Source of the DNA: Shewanella holmiensis
GTDB taxonomy: Bacteria; Pseudomonadota; Gammaproteobacteria; Enterobacterales; Shewanellaceae
NCBI RefSeq assembly: GCF_025370255.1
Contig: NZ_JAMTCD010000008.1
Coordinates: 1 to 64,000 of the forward strand
Length of the DNA: 64,000 nucleotides
Reading direction: 5' to 3'
This document shows positions 37,842 through 47,651 of this stretch, one piece after another. How positions within the stretch are numbered: position 1 is the first letter of the stretch; the number at the start of each line of letters is the position of its first letter. A program made the position numbers and the translations under genes. The notes under the pieces were generated by a model that was not told the DNA's origin, made no database searches, and saw nothing but the letters and a program-made list of their open reading frames with translations.

Positions 37842-38085
37842 GTGTAATCTGTGTCTCAATAAAAAAACAAAGTATAAATAACAATCAAATATTAGTCACT
37901 TAAATTAGTCAGTTAATTTACCTGTAATACAAAATGAGTCACCATTGAGGATAATGTGTCTTCATCAATATCAGGTGGCTTAAGTACTCTTTCACTTTTG
38001 GCAAGATAAGCACTTGTTTGTTCATAGGTATTTATTTAGTCTTAACATCTGATCCAATCTTTTCTTTATGTCGCATGGAGGCATT

Positions 38086-38568
38086 ATGCTTGATTTACTT
38101 CCTGATCTTTTTGACCAATACCCACAAGAATTGCAACTGATCAATTTGCCATGGCAAACATTTGGTCAACATGCCGTTTTTAGCGGGCAAATTGTCACGG
38201 TTAAGTGCTTTGAAGATAATTCAAAGGTTAAGTCTATTTTGGCAACGCCAGGGCAGGGTAAAGTGCTAGTTGTTGACGGTGGCGGCTCTACTCGACGAGC
38301 GCTATTAGGTGATATGATTGCACAAAGTGCTGTGGATAATGGATGGCAAGGAATTGTTATATATGGTTGTATTCGAGATGTTGCAACGATTAATACCATG
38401 AATATTGGTGTTAAGGCTTTAGGCGTTAATCCGATTAAAACGGACAAAAAAGATCTAGGCGAAATTGGTGTTAACATTGAAATAAATTCAATCGAGGTCA
38501 AGGATGGCATGACTGTTTATGCTGACTTAAATGGTGTGGCAATAAGTGACACTGCATTAGTACTATAA
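38086..38568 (+). CDS. rraA: RraA family protein (ribonuclease activity regulator)
   Basis: In E. coli RraA binds and inhibits RNase E. The 160-residue product matches E. coli RraA in length (161) and in the family motifs: SGQIVTVKCFEDN, KVLVVDGGGSTRRALLGDM and GIVIYGCIRDVATI. ATG 38086 has GGAGG 5 nt upstream; an in-frame TTG at 38068 has none. The RraA fold is shared with aldolase-like proteins, but the VVDGGGS..RALLGD stretch and length favour the regulator. It is monocistronic, 52 nt before the AsmA-type gene. Confidence 0.9.
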   Translation: MLDLLPDLFDQYPQELQLINLPWQTFGQHAVFSGQIVTVKCFEDNSKVKSILATPGQGKVLVVDGGGSTRRALLGDMIAQSAVDNGWQGIVIYGCIRDVATINTMNIGVKALGVNPIKTDKKDLGEIGVNIEINSIEVKDGMTVYADLNGVAISDTALVL

Positions 38569-38620
38569 TGACGATTATTTAATACCTGTATCTTGAACAA
38601 ATTTAAGCTAAGGATTGGTT

Positions 38621-40441
38621 ATGAAACTAATAAAATGGTTGGTGATATCAATATTTGCAATCGTTATTTGTGCTGTGCTGTATCTCACTGTGTTTTTCAA
38701 TATTAATGATTTCAAACCCCAAGTCGTTGATGCGGTTAAGCAACATACCGGACGAACTTTAACAATTGATCAGGATTTGAGCTGGAGTTTTTTTCCTACC
38801 CTTGGGATCAACGTTGGTTCAATTGCGTTAAGTAATCCTGATAATTTTCAACCTCAACAGATGTTGCAAGTAAATCAGGCCGTAGCTAACGTTGCTTTAC
38901 TGCCATTATTTAGTCAGCAAGTTAAAGTTGATAATTTAAGTTTAGACGGTTTGACACTCAATTTAATCACCGATAAACAAGGGAATACCAGTTTTGATGG
39001 TTTAACCTCAACTGCTCAGAATGATAAATCAAAAGACGTCGAATCAGACCAAATTGATAAAAGCATGCCATTATCAAGTCTTAATGTCGGTGGCGTATCT
39101 ATTACCAACATGCATATTAATCTTATTGATATGCAAACAAATTCAGAGCAACACTTTACCCTTACATCATTTACCTTAGGTGAGTTTTCACTGGGTGAAT
39201 TTGCAGACATGGAATACGAATTTGAAGCTGAATTAGCTGATATGAAATTATCTTCATCAGGCTCAGGCAAAATCAAGGTTTCACAGAAGATTGATCATAT
39301 TCAAATCAGCGACTTGTTAATTGAGAATCTAGTTGAGGGTGAAAATCTACCTAATAAAACCGTTAAATCGACAATAGCGGCTGATTTGTCTGTGGCACTA
39401 AATACTAAAAATATTGATCTAGTTATCAGTAAACTTTCAGTTGACAGTATTCAAGCATCAGCCAAACTGGCAGTTAACTATGCAAAAAAAGTCCCGGTAA
39501 TTGATTTCAATATTGAATTTGGTGACATTGACTTAAATTCCTTATTGCCTAAATCTGCAGAAAGTGACACTGATAAAAATGGTACTTCAGAGCAGGATGC
39601 TGAAGTGACGTCAGAGCCAGATCTTGCCTCACTTAAAGGTATCGACTTAACTTTAGCTCTTAAGGCGAAGTCAATTAAGCTTGATAACTTACTGACCCAA
39701 AATTGGCAGCTAAACACCACAGTTAAACAAGGGCTTATTGATATCAAACAGCTTACGGCTGAGTTGTATCAGGGTAATATCAATGTTAAAGCATCCATTG
39801 ATGCGCGTAACAAGGTACCAAGCTATCAATTTAATAATCAACTTAACGGTTTACAAATTAGACCATTATTGACTGATTTAGCTGAAGTGGATTTATTATC
39901 TGGTACCGCAAACTTTACAGTTAAAGGTCATGGCAGTAGCCTTATTCCCGCTAAGCTTAAACAGCAACTCATTGCCAATGGACAATTTGAGATTGCTGAT
40001 GGATCTTTGTATGGCGTCAATATTCCTCAAATGATCCGCAGTGGTCAAAAGAAGTTAGCCGGCGATTTATCCGCGCAAGACAGTCAAGAGTTGAAAACTG
40101 ATTTTACCAGTTTAGCGGGTGGTTTTTCTCTACTTGATGGTGTAATAACAAATCCAGATCTTGCTATGGCCTCACCATTAATTCGTTTAGATGGTAAAGG
40201 GACTGCAAACATTATCAGCCACCAAATTGATTATAGCCTTATCACTAAAGTAGTTGGTTCACTTGCAGGACAGGGGGGAGAGAAAGATGCTTTATCAGGT
40301 ATTGATATTCCGTTGAAGATTACAGGCAGTTTTCAAGAGCCTAAATATCGATTAGATACTCAAGCTTTATTAAAAGGTAAATTAAACAAAGAAACTGACA
40401 AATTGAAAGACAGTTTATTTAAAAAATTAGGAGGATTGTAA
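38621..40441 (+). CDS. AsmA-family protein
   Basis: A 606-residue protein with an N-terminal membrane anchor (LIKWLVISIFAIVICAVLYL, about residues 3-22). The AsmA N-terminal signature follows: NINDFKPQVVDAVKQHTGR (about 27-45) and LTIDQDLSWSFFPTLGINVG. The C-terminal part contains the family segment GTANFTVKGHGSSLIPAKLK. AsmA-like proteins are inner-membrane proteins with a large periplasmic domain linked to outer-membrane lipid homeostasis. ATG 38621 has AAGGA 7 nt upstream. Its stop codon overlaps the start of the next gene (TAATG), so the two are translationally coupled. Confidence 0.85.
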   Translation: MKLIKWLVISIFAIVICAVLYLTVFFNINDFKPQVVDAVKQHTGRTLTIDQDLSWSFFPTLGINVGSIALSNPDNFQPQQMLQVNQAVANVALLPLFSQQVKVDNLSLDGLTLNLITDKQGNTSFDGLTSTAQNDKSKDVESDQIDKSMPLSSLNVGGVSITNMHINLIDMQTNSEQHFTLTSFTLGEFSLGEFADMEYEFEAELADMKLSSSGSGKIKVSQKIDHIQISDLLIENLVEGENLPNKTVKSTIAADLSVALNTKNIDLVISKLSVDSIQASAKLAVNYAKKVPVIDFNIEFGDIDLNSLLPKSAESDTDKNGTSEQDAEVTSEPDLASLKGIDLTLALKAKSIKLDNLLTQNWQLNTTVKQGLIDIKQLTAELYQGNINVKASIDARNKVPSYQFNNQLNGLQIRPLLTDLAEVDLLSGTANFTVKGHGSSLIPAKLKQQLIANGQFEIADGSLYGVNIPQMIRSGQKKLAGDLSAQDSQELKTDFTSLAGGFSLLDGVITNPDLAMASPLIRLDGKGTANIISHQIDYSLITKVVGSLAGQGGEKDALSGIDIPLKITGSFQEPKYRLDTQALLKGKLNKETDKLKDSLFKKLGGL

Positions 40442-40974
40442 TGCGCAAAATATTCGGCGCTATTTCGTTATTCGCCTTGATTGGTTGTGCTGGGGCAGTG
40501 GATTCTGATGTTAAAGCCGATCATGTCAAACCAAACATCAACCAGATCATTAAGTTGTCTGCAGGAGAAGCAATGCAAGTCATGAGTCAAGCTGTATTGC
40601 ATGGTCATTTGGATGTGGTGCCATTTTATCAGAGTGCTAAATCAATGCCGGTCTCATTAACAGTAACAAACCAAGCTGAACATGGGGTTGCTATTCAATT
40701 CAATTCGGGCATGACGGCTGATTTATGGTTGATAGATCCTAAAGGCCTTAAAGTGTGGGCATGGTCTGAAACGATGATGTTTACCCAAGCGCTCAGGAAA
40801 GTAACAATTGGTGCAGGTAAGTCAGTCAAGGCAAGTTTTAATGTGCCTGCTGATGTCTTGGCAAAAATAAATACCAAAGGTTACCGATTACAGGCTAAGT
40901 TTGCCGGAAAAGCCCTGGAAAGCAGTTTACCGACCATGAATGATATTAGTGTAGAATTACTGTTTGCCGAATAA
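40441..40974 (+). CDS. Lipoprotein with BsuPI-type domain
   Basis: A 177-residue lipoprotein: MRKIFGAISLFALIGC has the lipobox LIGC. The core VSLTVTNQAEHGVAIQFNSG, then LWLIDPKGLKVWAWSET and MMFTQALR matches the BsuPI-related proteinase-inhibitor-like domain (WxWSxxxMFTQ pattern). Function is unproven for this family. The start ATG 40441 overlaps the AsmA stop by one base. A terminator follows at 41053. No catalytic site is visible. Confidence 0.75.
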   Translation: MRKIFGAISLFALIGCAGAVDSDVKADHVKPNINQIIKLSAGEAMQVMSQAVLHGHLDVVPFYQSAKSMPVSLTVTNQAEHGVAIQFNSGMTADLWLIDPKGLKVWAWSETMMFTQALRKVTIGAGKSVKASFNVPADVLAKINTKGYRLQAKFAGKALESSLPTMNDISVELLFAE

Positions 40975-41052
40975 CCGTTGGTTTTTAGATCATACGTTGG
41001 TTAACTTGTGTGAATAACACTATAAATATCCATTTAGTATATTCATTACATT

Positions 41053-41089
41053 AAAAAAGCGGTTTAACTCAGGTTAAACCGCTTTTTTG
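41053..41089. terminator. Bidirectional terminator between convergent genes
   Basis: A perfect 11-bp stem, AGCGGTTTAAC (41058-41068) and GTTAAACCGCT (41073-41083), loop TCAG, with A-run and T-run. It serves both the lipoprotein transcript and mltD on the opposite strand. Confidence 0.9.
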
Positions 41090-41105
41090 TTGGTCGTTTA
41101 CATGA

Positions 41106-42659
41106 TTAACTATTACTAATTAACAGTTTTAACATCTGTCCAGGTTGCAAATAGTTATTCTTTTTCAAACTGTTCCATTCAATCAAATCAGCAACAGTGA
41201 CTTTATACCTTGCAGCAATACGTACTAGAGAATCTCCAGATTTAACCTTATAGCTGACCACTTTTTCATTACTTGAGTCAGTTTTAGCAATTTGGTTAGG
41301 ATAGAACACTAAGCTTTGACCAATTTTAAGAGACTGATCTTTGTTAAGTTTATTCCACGTGGTAATTTGCTCAATCGAAACACTATGCTTGTTAGCAATG
41401 GCCCATAAACTGTCACCAGACTTTACTGTGTATGTTTGGCGTTGATTGCTTGATTGAATAACTGGTTTACGCGCAAGTAGTTGATCGGCATTCATACTTG
41501 CCAAATCTGGATCTTTACTGGCCACAGGTATAATTAAGAATTTACCAGCAACAATATTATTGCCCTTAATGCCGTTACTATTGCGGATCATTTTTGGAGA
41601 GGTTTCAAATTGCTGAGCAATTTCACCAATACTGTCACCAGATTTGATCTTATACCTGACCCAGTTAATACGGGCATCAGGTTCAAGTGAGGCGAGAGAT
41701 TGATTGAATGATTTAGCACTTTCAGCGGGAACTGCTAATAAATGTGGTCCCATTGGCGCAGTTGCCCAGCGTAATAACCCTGGGTTAAGTGTTTTTAATT
41801 CATCAACTGAAATTTTCGCCATTTCAGCGGCTAAATTTAAATCCAACTGACTTTCAATATTCACAATTGCTATTTGAGGTTTATTCTCAATAGCAGGTAA
41901 ATTGATACCCAATTCATCAGAGTGTTTAATAATATCAGCAAGCGCCATTAATTGGGGGACATAATGCGCGGTTTCTTTTGGCAGTTTTAGCATCCAAAAG
42001 TTAGTTTCTTTACCATTATTTTTATTATGTTTGATGGCATTAAGGACTCGTCCTTCACCAGAGTTATACGCGGCTATAGCATAATTCCAGTTTTTCCCCA
42101 TCTTAACATACAGGTATTCAAGTAAGTCTAATGCGGCTAATGTTGATGCTCTTACATCACGCCTACCGTCATACCACCAGTTGGTCTTAACTTTAAATGC
42201 ATTTGCTGTCGGTAAAGTTAACTGCCAAAGCCCAGACGCATCACTAGGTGAATAAGCGGTAGGGTTATAGGCACTTTCAATGACAGGCAACAAAGCTAAT
42301 TCGGTAGGTAAGTTGCGTTTCTCGATTTCTTCAAGAATGAAATAAAGGAATGGCTCAGCACGCTGAGTGACAATTTCTAGGTGCCTAGGATTGTCGATGT
42401 ACCACTGTCGGTATTTATCAACGAGTTCCTTTTCAGCAATTTTTAATTGCATGCCATCACGAATTCGTTGCCAAACATCATTAACCTCGGCCACATCTTG
42501 TTCGATGTCTTCAATGGTTCTAGGTTGTTTACTGGTTTTCGCTGGGACTTTTGCCGACGAAGTATCGTTAATCACGTCGTCATTAACATTAGGGGTAATT
42601 GACTGACAGCCCAACATTAATATTACACTAGCAGAAAGTAGTGATAACTTTGTTTTCAT
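41106..42659 (-). CDS. mltD: Membrane-bound lytic murein transglycosylase D
   Basis: MltD cleaves glycan strands of peptidoglycan to anhydro-muropeptides. The 517-residue lipoprotein (signal MKTKLSLLSASVILMLGC, lipobox) has an SLT/GH23 domain with catalytic Glu128 in LLPVIESAYNPTAYS, followed by ASGLWQLTLPTAN and YAIAAYNSGEGRVLNAI. Three LysM repeats bind peptidoglycan: YKIKSGDSIGEIAQQFE, YTVKSGDSLWAIANKHS and YKVKSGDSLVRIAARYK. It lies next to gloB, as in E. coli. Upstream ribosome binding site is weak. Confidence 0.95.
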   Translation of the reverse strand: MKTKLSLLSASVILMLGCQSITPNVNDDVINDTSSAKVPAKTSKQPRTIEDIEQDVAEVNDVWQRIRDGMQLKIAEKELVDKYRQWYIDNPRHLEIVTQRAEPFLYFILEEIEKRNLPTELALLPVIESAYNPTAYSPSDASGLWQLTLPTANAFKVKTNWWYDGRRDVRASTLAALDLLEYLYVKMGKNWNYAIAAYNSGEGRVLNAIKHNKNNGKETNFWMLKLPKETAHYVPQLMALADIIKHSDELGINLPAIENKPQIAIVNIESQLDLNLAAEMAKISVDELKTLNPGLLRWATAPMGPHLLAVPAESAKSFNQSLASLEPDARINWVRYKIKSGDSIGEIAQQFETSPKMIRNSNGIKGNNIVAGKFLIIPVASKDPDLASMNADQLLARKPVIQSSNQRQTYTVKSGDSLWAIANKHSVSIEQITTWNKLNKDQSLKIGQSLVFYPNQIAKTDSSNEKVVSYKVKSGDSLVRIAARYKVTVADLIEWNSLKKNNYLQPGQMLKLLISNS

Positions 42660-42812
42660 TGAATAAAAATCCCTAAACCTAAGATTTAGTGCCTAAATCT
42701 AATATGATGTTTTTCTAACTTAATCGAGATGTTTTCTCAGCCTAGAAATATCGAATCAAGCATTGTAGATGAAATTTATTTGCCTGTCTTATTAAACTCT
42801 CTTTATGTAAGG

Positions 42813-43598
42813 TTAAAAATTATCTTTCCATAGCCTCAAATTTTTAAACACTTGAATATTATCTGTAATTTTTTGATTAAAATGTGAACTAACATTTAAT
42901 TTAATTTCTTTATGGTCGCAACGTAAAAAGGGATTGATTTGTTTTTCTAATCGTATGCTTGAAGGAATCGTGGGTAACCCTTGTTTTCGCAGGCTAATGA
43001 CTTGTTCTATATAGGTTTTTAATGCTTGATTATTTGGCATTACAGTTACAGCGAATTTAAGGTTAGTTTGAGTATACTCATGGGCGCAATACACTTTTGT
43101 TGAATCAGGTAACGCAGCTAATATACAAAGTGACTTACTCATTTGAGCCGCAGATCCTTCAAATAAGCGCCCACATCCGCCACTAAACAAAGTGTCGCCA
43201 CAAAATAAAATGTCATCTGCAAGATAAGCGATATGCCCAATAGTGTGTCCAGGCACACTGTAAACTAGAATAGGAAGTTGCCAATGCTTCAGGTTGAGTT
43301 CTGTTGAAGTATGTTCCGCTAATGAAATTCGGACGGTTAAACCGTCAATTGCCTCATTAGCAGGGCCATAAACTGACAATTGTTGCCCATAGGCTTGCTG
43401 TAATAATGCAATGCCTCCTGTGTGATCTTGATGGTGATGGGTAATTAAAATGCCCACTAATTGAATCTCATTAGAGGTTAAATAGTCAATTACACTCTGC
43501 CCACATCCAGGATCGACCACATAAGCCGCCCCATGAGAGTCTTCAATAACCCAAATGTAATTATCGTTAAATGCCGGAATTAGGTGGGTTTTATACAT
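42813..43598 (-). CDS. gloB: Hydroxyacylglutathione hydrolase (glyoxalase II)
   Basis: GloB hydrolyses S-lactoylglutathione to glutathione and lactate. The 261-residue product has the metallo-beta-lactamase signature GILITHHHQDHTGG (about residues 50-63), further metal ligands in YSVPGHTIGHIAY and FCGDTLFSGGCGRLFEG, and the glutathione-side segment VYCAHEYTQTNLKFA. It is divergent from the yafS-like gene and part of the conserved mltD-gloB-yafS-rnhA-dnaQ block. Confidence 0.95.
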   Translation of the reverse strand: MYKTHLIPAFNDNYIWVIEDSHGAAYVVDPGCGQSVIDYLTSNEIQLVGILITHHHQDHTGGIALLQQAYGQQLSVYGPANEAIDGLTVRISLAEHTSTELNLKHWQLPILVYSVPGHTIGHIAYLADDILFCGDTLFSGGCGRLFEGSAAQMSKSLCILAALPDSTKVYCAHEYTQTNLKFAVTVMPNNQALKTYIEQVISLRKQGLPTIPSSIRLEKQINPFLRCDHKEIKLNVSSHFNQKITDNIQVFKNLRLWKDNF

Positions 43599-43687
43599 TA
43601 TGATTCTCGAGTTTCGCTAACAGATTTGTTAGAGTAAACATTACAGCGTTTGACTGCAATCTATCAGGTCATTTCAAGGAGATTTCA

Positions 43688-44425
43688 TTGGCACATATTC
43701 CGACCGAGGCTTGTTCACCATTAAGCTGGCTTGAGTTCGCTTCAGGTGATCAACTGAAAACCGAGTTGGAAGCCCGTTTAAATCTCTGGTGGCCAAGATT
43801 ATTTGGTTATCATCTTTTAAAATTAGGCCCATTAAGTGCTGAAATAAACAGTTTGCAGTGTCAAATAAATTATCATTTTAGCCTTTTTGAAACTGAAGGC
43901 GGAGCCATCCAAGCTTCTACAAAAGACCTACCATTACAGAATAGTTCTATCGACACAGTGTTAATGAACTCATTACTTGAGTTTGAGCAAGACCCTTATC
44001 GCGTTCTGCGCGAGGTTGACAGGGTGGTTGTCTCGGGTGGACACATTATTCTGAGCGGATTTAATCCTGTAAGCCCTATTTTTTTTGGAAAATTATTGCC
44101 CCAGTTTCAAAATGTAGCCCCTTGGTGTGGACATTTTTTTATGCCATCAAGGGTAAAGGATTGGCTTGGTTTATTAGGGTATCAAATATTATCCGATGAA
44201 AGATTGGTATATCATCATTTATTAACTGAATACCCAGGTAAAATTGCGTGGCATAATCAACTGGAAAAGTGGCTACCTAGTACAGGCGGAATTTACCTTA
44301 TTGTGGCAAAAAAAGTGGATACACCGTTAACACCCATAAGAGATAAACAAAAGGTTAAATCCACCAACTGGTCTACTGCGCCAAGTGCTGGACGAGCAGG
44401 TTTTAAACCTCGTACAAAGAGTTAG
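43688..44425 (+). CDS. yafS: SAM-dependent methyltransferase, YafS-like
   Basis: A 245-residue class I methyltransferase-like protein. The SAM-binding Gly-rich strand is degenerate; the [20 protein letters not shown] segment (about residues 80-99) and [14 protein letters not shown] correspond to motifs of Methyltransf_11. Its substrate is unknown. The start is TTG 43688, with AAGGAG 6 nt upstream. It sits in the E. coli yafS position between gloB and rnhA and overlaps the 3' end of rnhA by 4 bp. Confidence 0.8.
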   Translation: MAHIPTEACSPLSWLEFASGDQLKTELEARLNLWWPRLFGYHLLKLGPLSAEINSLQCQINYHFSLFETEGGAIQASTKDLPLQNSSIDTVLMNSLLEFEQDPYRVLREVDRVVVSGGHIILSGFNPVSPIFFGKLLPQFQNVAPWCGHFFMPSRVKDWLGLLGYQILSDERLVYHHLLTEYPGKIAWHNQLEKWLPSTGGIYLIVAKKVDTPLTPIRDKQKVKSTNWSTAPSAGRAGFKPRTKS

Positions 44426-44895
44426 TTTGGTTGGTAATGTTCATCATCCAACAGGTTTTTACCCATAGCAGCAACGCGCGCTAACTCATCACAACGTTCG
44501 TTTTCGATTTGGCCTGAATGACCTTTAACCCAGCGCCAATCAATTTTGTGTTTTTGACTGACGGTATCTAATCTTTTCCATAAATCGACATTCTTAACGG
44601 GCTCATTGGCAGAAGTAATCCAGTTTTTTCTTTTCCAACCATGTATCCACTCTGTGATCCCTTTACGCATGTACTGACTATCACTGATCAGAATAATATT
44701 ACAACTGTCAAACAAGGACTCTAAAGCAATGATGGGGGCTAAAAGCTCCATGCGGTTGTTGGTGGTTAATTTATAACCGGCTGACAACTCTTTTTGCTGT
44801 AGTTTATATTTCATGACGACACCATAACCACCAGGACCTGGATTACCAAGGCATGACCCATCAGTATAAATATGAAGTTGTTTTAGTTCAGTCAT
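44422..44895 (-). CDS. rnhA: Ribonuclease HI
   Basis: RNase HI cuts the RNA strand of RNA-DNA hybrids. The 157-residue product has all four catalytic carboxylates: [32 protein letters not shown] and [10 protein letters not shown]. The length matches E. coli (155). ATG 44895 ([14 protein letters not shown]) fits the family start; an ATG at 44916 is also in frame and neither has a clear ribosome binding site. It is divergent from dnaQ by about 70 bp, as in E. coli. Confidence 0.95.
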   Translation of the reverse strand: MTELKQLHIYTDGSCLGNPGPGGYGVVMKYKLQQKELSAGYKLTTNNRMELLAPIIALESLFDSCNIILISDSQYMRKGITEWIHGWKRKNWITSANEPVKNVDLWKRLDTVSQKHKIDWRWVKGHSGQIENERCDELARVAAMGKNLLDDEHYQPN

Positions 44896-44966
44896 TGAAT
44901 TGCTACACTTAATCATTAAGAAAACTTTGGCGTTAGTATAACCACAACATGAAGATGACTAAATAA

Positions 44967-45695
44967 ATGAATATCATTTCATCCGCATCACGACAAATTA
45001 TTTTAGATACTGAAACAACCGGTATGAACCAAGCCGGTGGTCCTGTTTATATTGGGCATAGGATCATTGAGATTGGTTGTGTAGAGGTGATTAATCGTCG
45101 TCTTACTGGGCGTACTTATCATCAATATATTAATCCTGGGCAATTGATAGACCCAGAAGCAATTGAAGTTCACGGTATTACTGATCAGCGCGTTGCTGGT
45201 GAGCCAAGGTTTCATCAAATAGCTCAAGACTTTATCAATTTTATTGATGGCGCCGAAATCGTCGCACATAATGCCAACTTCGATGTTAGCTTTATGGATC
45301 ATGAATTTTCCAAACTCAATCCCGTCGGACCCAAGACCAAAGATATCTGCGACATTCTTGATACTTTAGCCATTGCTAAACGTTTACATCCAGGGCAGAA
45401 AAATAATCTTGATGCATTATGTCGCCGCTACGGCATAGATAATTCACGCCGAACATACCACGGCGCACTGCTTGATGCGGAAATTCTAGCGGATGTGTAT
45501 TTGATTATGACTGGTGGTCAAATCAAATTTAATTTATCCAGTGAGAAAGCGGGGCAAGAGGCTGGCGGTATTAAAAGAATAGAACAAAATGCGTTTAATC
45601 TTAAAGTGATCAACGCATCGGCCGATGAAATAATACGACATGAACAAAGACTTGATTTAGTTGCTAAATCAGGGAAGTGCCTCTGGAGAGGATAA
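44967..45695 (+). CDS. dnaQ: DNA polymerase III epsilon subunit (3'-5' proofreading exonuclease)
   Basis: DnaQ is the proofreading subunit of DNA polymerase III. The 242-residue product shows the DEDDh exonuclease motifs: ILDTETTGMN (Exo I), EIVAHNANFDVSFM (Exo II) and RRTYHGALLDAEILADVYL (Exo III with His). The C-terminal part contacts the alpha subunit. The start codon has no clear Shine-Dalgarno. It is divergent from rnhA. Confidence 0.95.
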   Translation: MNIISSASRQIILDTETTGMNQAGGPVYIGHRIIEIGCVEVINRRLTGRTYHQYINPGQLIDPEAIEVHGITDQRVAGEPRFHQIAQDFINFIDGAEIVAHNANFDVSFMDHEFSKLNPVGPKTKDICDILDTLAIAKRLHPGQKNNLDALCRRYGIDNSRRTYHGALLDAEILADVYLIMTGGQIKFNLSSEKAGQEAGGIKRIEQNAFNLKVINASADEIIRHEQRLDLVAKSGKCLWRG

Positions 45696-45703
45696 ATCGT
45701 TTA

Positions 45704-47041
45704 ATGAAAATACCGGGTGCCAAACTTTTCGCCGCTTTATTTAGCGTTTGTTTTATGCTGCCAGTGGTAGCGAATGCCGCTAATCACACTGACTCCTTCA
45801 GTGAATATGTTCCTGCACCTTATGCAATGGAATTAAAAAATCGTTTTAGAATTGATCATAAAGTGGATCAAGTCACCTTAATCGTGCAACGCGGTTATGG
45901 TTCTTCCCCAGTTGTCGTTGTACAACCAGATGGCAGCAAATGGTACTCATCGCGTCACCCTAGCTCCGTAAAATGGGTTGATGGCATCACGGGTGATATC
46001 ATTGCCATTGCTAATCCCACTCCCGGACCTTGGCAGTTGCTCGGTGATGTTTTACCCGGTTCAAAAATTGAAAAAGTATCTGAAATCAATATTGCAGTTG
46101 AACCGCTACCGCAACCTTTATATCAAGGCGAGCGCCTAAAAGTAGTTTCTAGACTCACAGCAGATGATTTGACCATGCGTATGCCTGGTTTAGAATTTAT
46201 GATCGAGTGGACCTCAAAGTTCACCAGTGAACATCTACCCGGAGATGATAATTTTGCGACGGGTACGATTATTGTTGGAGCATATAAAGATAACGGCGAA
46301 GATTTAGATGAGCGTCCCGATGATGGCATATTTACTGGCAGTACCAATCTTGAACAACCCGCAGGTCACTATAAATTAAGTGTTACGGCACGTAATAATA
46401 TTTTTGAACGTGAATACAACATGCCTTTTTTATTATCAAGGCAGCCAATTACCGTCAAAATGATTGCGCCAGAGGATCCTTTAACGGGTACTTGGCATCT
46501 GGCTATATCAGTCAATGAAGCTGAAGTGCTCCTTTCACAAACGCATTTACAACTTGAATTAGTAGGACCTGCTGGCTTGCAAATTCCTGTAGTGCTGATG
46601 GATATTCCCACTCCTGAATACATGCTGCCGCTGCCTGCTGTCTCTGAATATGGCAGTTACCGAGTGAAAGGCACCGTTGCTACCACTGCAATACGTGGAC
46701 GTGAAGTTTTACTTAATATTCCAGAAATGTTCTTTAACCTGGTTGAGCCGCCACCTCCGCCTCCAAGTGCAGATGAACTGGCTGAGAAAGCGGCCCAAAT
46801 TGCCTTAATCGAAGAACAAATGGCTAAAGATGATGCCATTTTCTGGATTGCAACAGTAAATGGTGTGTTGCTCTTGTTTGGTATTATTGGATTTATTATC
46901 TGGCGTAAGAAACAAGCGCTAGCTAAGGCTCTGGCCGCAGCTGAAATACGCTTGAAAGAGCAAGAGCTTAAAAAGGGAGGCTCAGCAGATAATCTTGCAT
47001 TAGATGATATCGACTTGATGTTACCCGATGATAAGCACTAG
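45704..47041 (+). CDS. Predicted secreted/membrane protein, TIGR03503-like
   Basis: A 445-residue protein with a signal peptide (MKIPGAKLFAALFSVCFMLP, cleaved near ANA). A large periplasmic, beta-rich region follows, then a Pro-rich spacer (EPPPPPPSADEL), one transmembrane segment (WIATVNGVLLLFGIIGFIIW, about 380-400) and a short charged cytoplasmic tail. The pattern matches what I remember of the TIGR03503 family, but this is from memory. ATG 45704 is chosen over a GTG at 45677 because only it has a plausible ribosome binding site (AGAGGA, somewhat distant). It begins 8 nt after dnaQ. Function is unknown. Confidence 0.75.
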   Translation: MKIPGAKLFAALFSVCFMLPVVANAANHTDSFSEYVPAPYAMELKNRFRIDHKVDQVTLIVQRGYGSSPVVVVQPDGSKWYSSRHPSSVKWVDGITGDIIAIANPTPGPWQLLGDVLPGSKIEKVSEINIAVEPLPQPLYQGERLKVVSRLTADDLTMRMPGLEFMIEWTSKFTSEHLPGDDNFATGTIIVGAYKDNGEDLDERPDDGIFTGSTNLEQPAGHYKLSVTARNNIFEREYNMPFLLSRQPITVKMIAPEDPLTGTWHLAISVNEAEVLLSQTHLQLELVGPAGLQIPVVLMDIPTPEYMLPLPAVSEYGSYRVKGTVATTAIRGREVLLNIPEMFFNLVEPPPPPPSADELAEKAAQIALIEEQMAKDDAIFWIATVNGVLLLFGIIGFIIWRKKQALAKALAAAEIRLKEQELKKGGSADNLALDDIDLMLPDDKH

Positions 47042-47097
47042 ATTTTGATGCAGTTGTTCATTTTTTGACAAAACAAATTTATTTTTTAAGAAAAGGG

Positions 47098-47126
47098 TTG
47101 ACGATCTAATTCGCCAGCATTATTAT
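47098..47126 (+). promoter_or_regulatory. Predicted sigma-70 promoter for tRNA-Asp
   Basis: TTGACG (47098-47103), 17-bp spacer and TATTAT (47121-47126). This gives a start near 47133 and an 85-nt leader before the tRNA. Confidence 0.65.
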
Positions 47127-47217
47127 TCATCGCAATTGAGAACAGCATGCATCTTATGATGGTGATTAAGTCTAGTTTTCAGTATGTTAATTAAGTAAAT
47201 TAGCATATAAAGAATTT

Positions 47218-47294
47218 GGAGCGGTAGTTCAGTTGGTTAGAATACCGGCCTGTCACGCCGGGGGTCGCGGGTTCGAGTCCCGTCCGCTCCGCCA
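47218..47294 (+). tRNA. tRNA-Asp (GTC)
   Basis: A 77-nt tRNA with a closed acceptor stem (GGAGCGG and CCGCTCC), D-loop AGTTGGTTAGA, anticodon loop CTGTCAC (anticodon GUC at about 47252-47254), T-loop GGTTCGAGTCC and encoded 3' CCA. The anticodon specifies aspartate. Confidence 0.97.
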
Positions 47295-47302
47295 AATTAG
47301 AG

Positions 47303-47332
47303 AAAGCCTCATCAATCGATGAGGCTTTTTTT
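47303..47332 (+). terminator. Terminator of tRNA-Asp
   Basis: A 9-bp stem, AGCCTCATC (47305-47313) and GATGAGGCT (47318-47326), loop AATC, followed by T7. It directly follows the tRNA. Confidence 0.9.
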
Positions 47333-47651
47333 ATGGCTGATTTAAAAATTACTTAGCGTGTGTTTAGTTTGCGCTTTTTAACTCTGTTACATTTTATCTA
47401 CAAATCTGAGCCTTAAAGTATTATTTGCAGTGTGATAAATTTCCCTCATTCATTAAAAAAGTTCAAATCGTGGATAACAAGAATTAAGCCGATTTATTTA
47501 ATAATCTGCATAAATTTGTCATTTTTTTGATATATCTTAAGTTTACTGCCTTTATCGATTAATCAATCAAAATTCTCACTACTCAGAATTCCTTTAGGGT
47601 GGTATAAAGAGCTACATTAACCTGTACTCTACTATTTTTAGGAATGTTGTA
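47333..47651. other. Upstream region of aspC, no gene seen
   Basis: About 319 bp, AT-rich, with no coding frame. TATAAA near 47603 could be a -10 element, but I see no good -35. I see no TyrR box of the TGTAAA-N6-TTTACA type. Confidence 0.4.
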
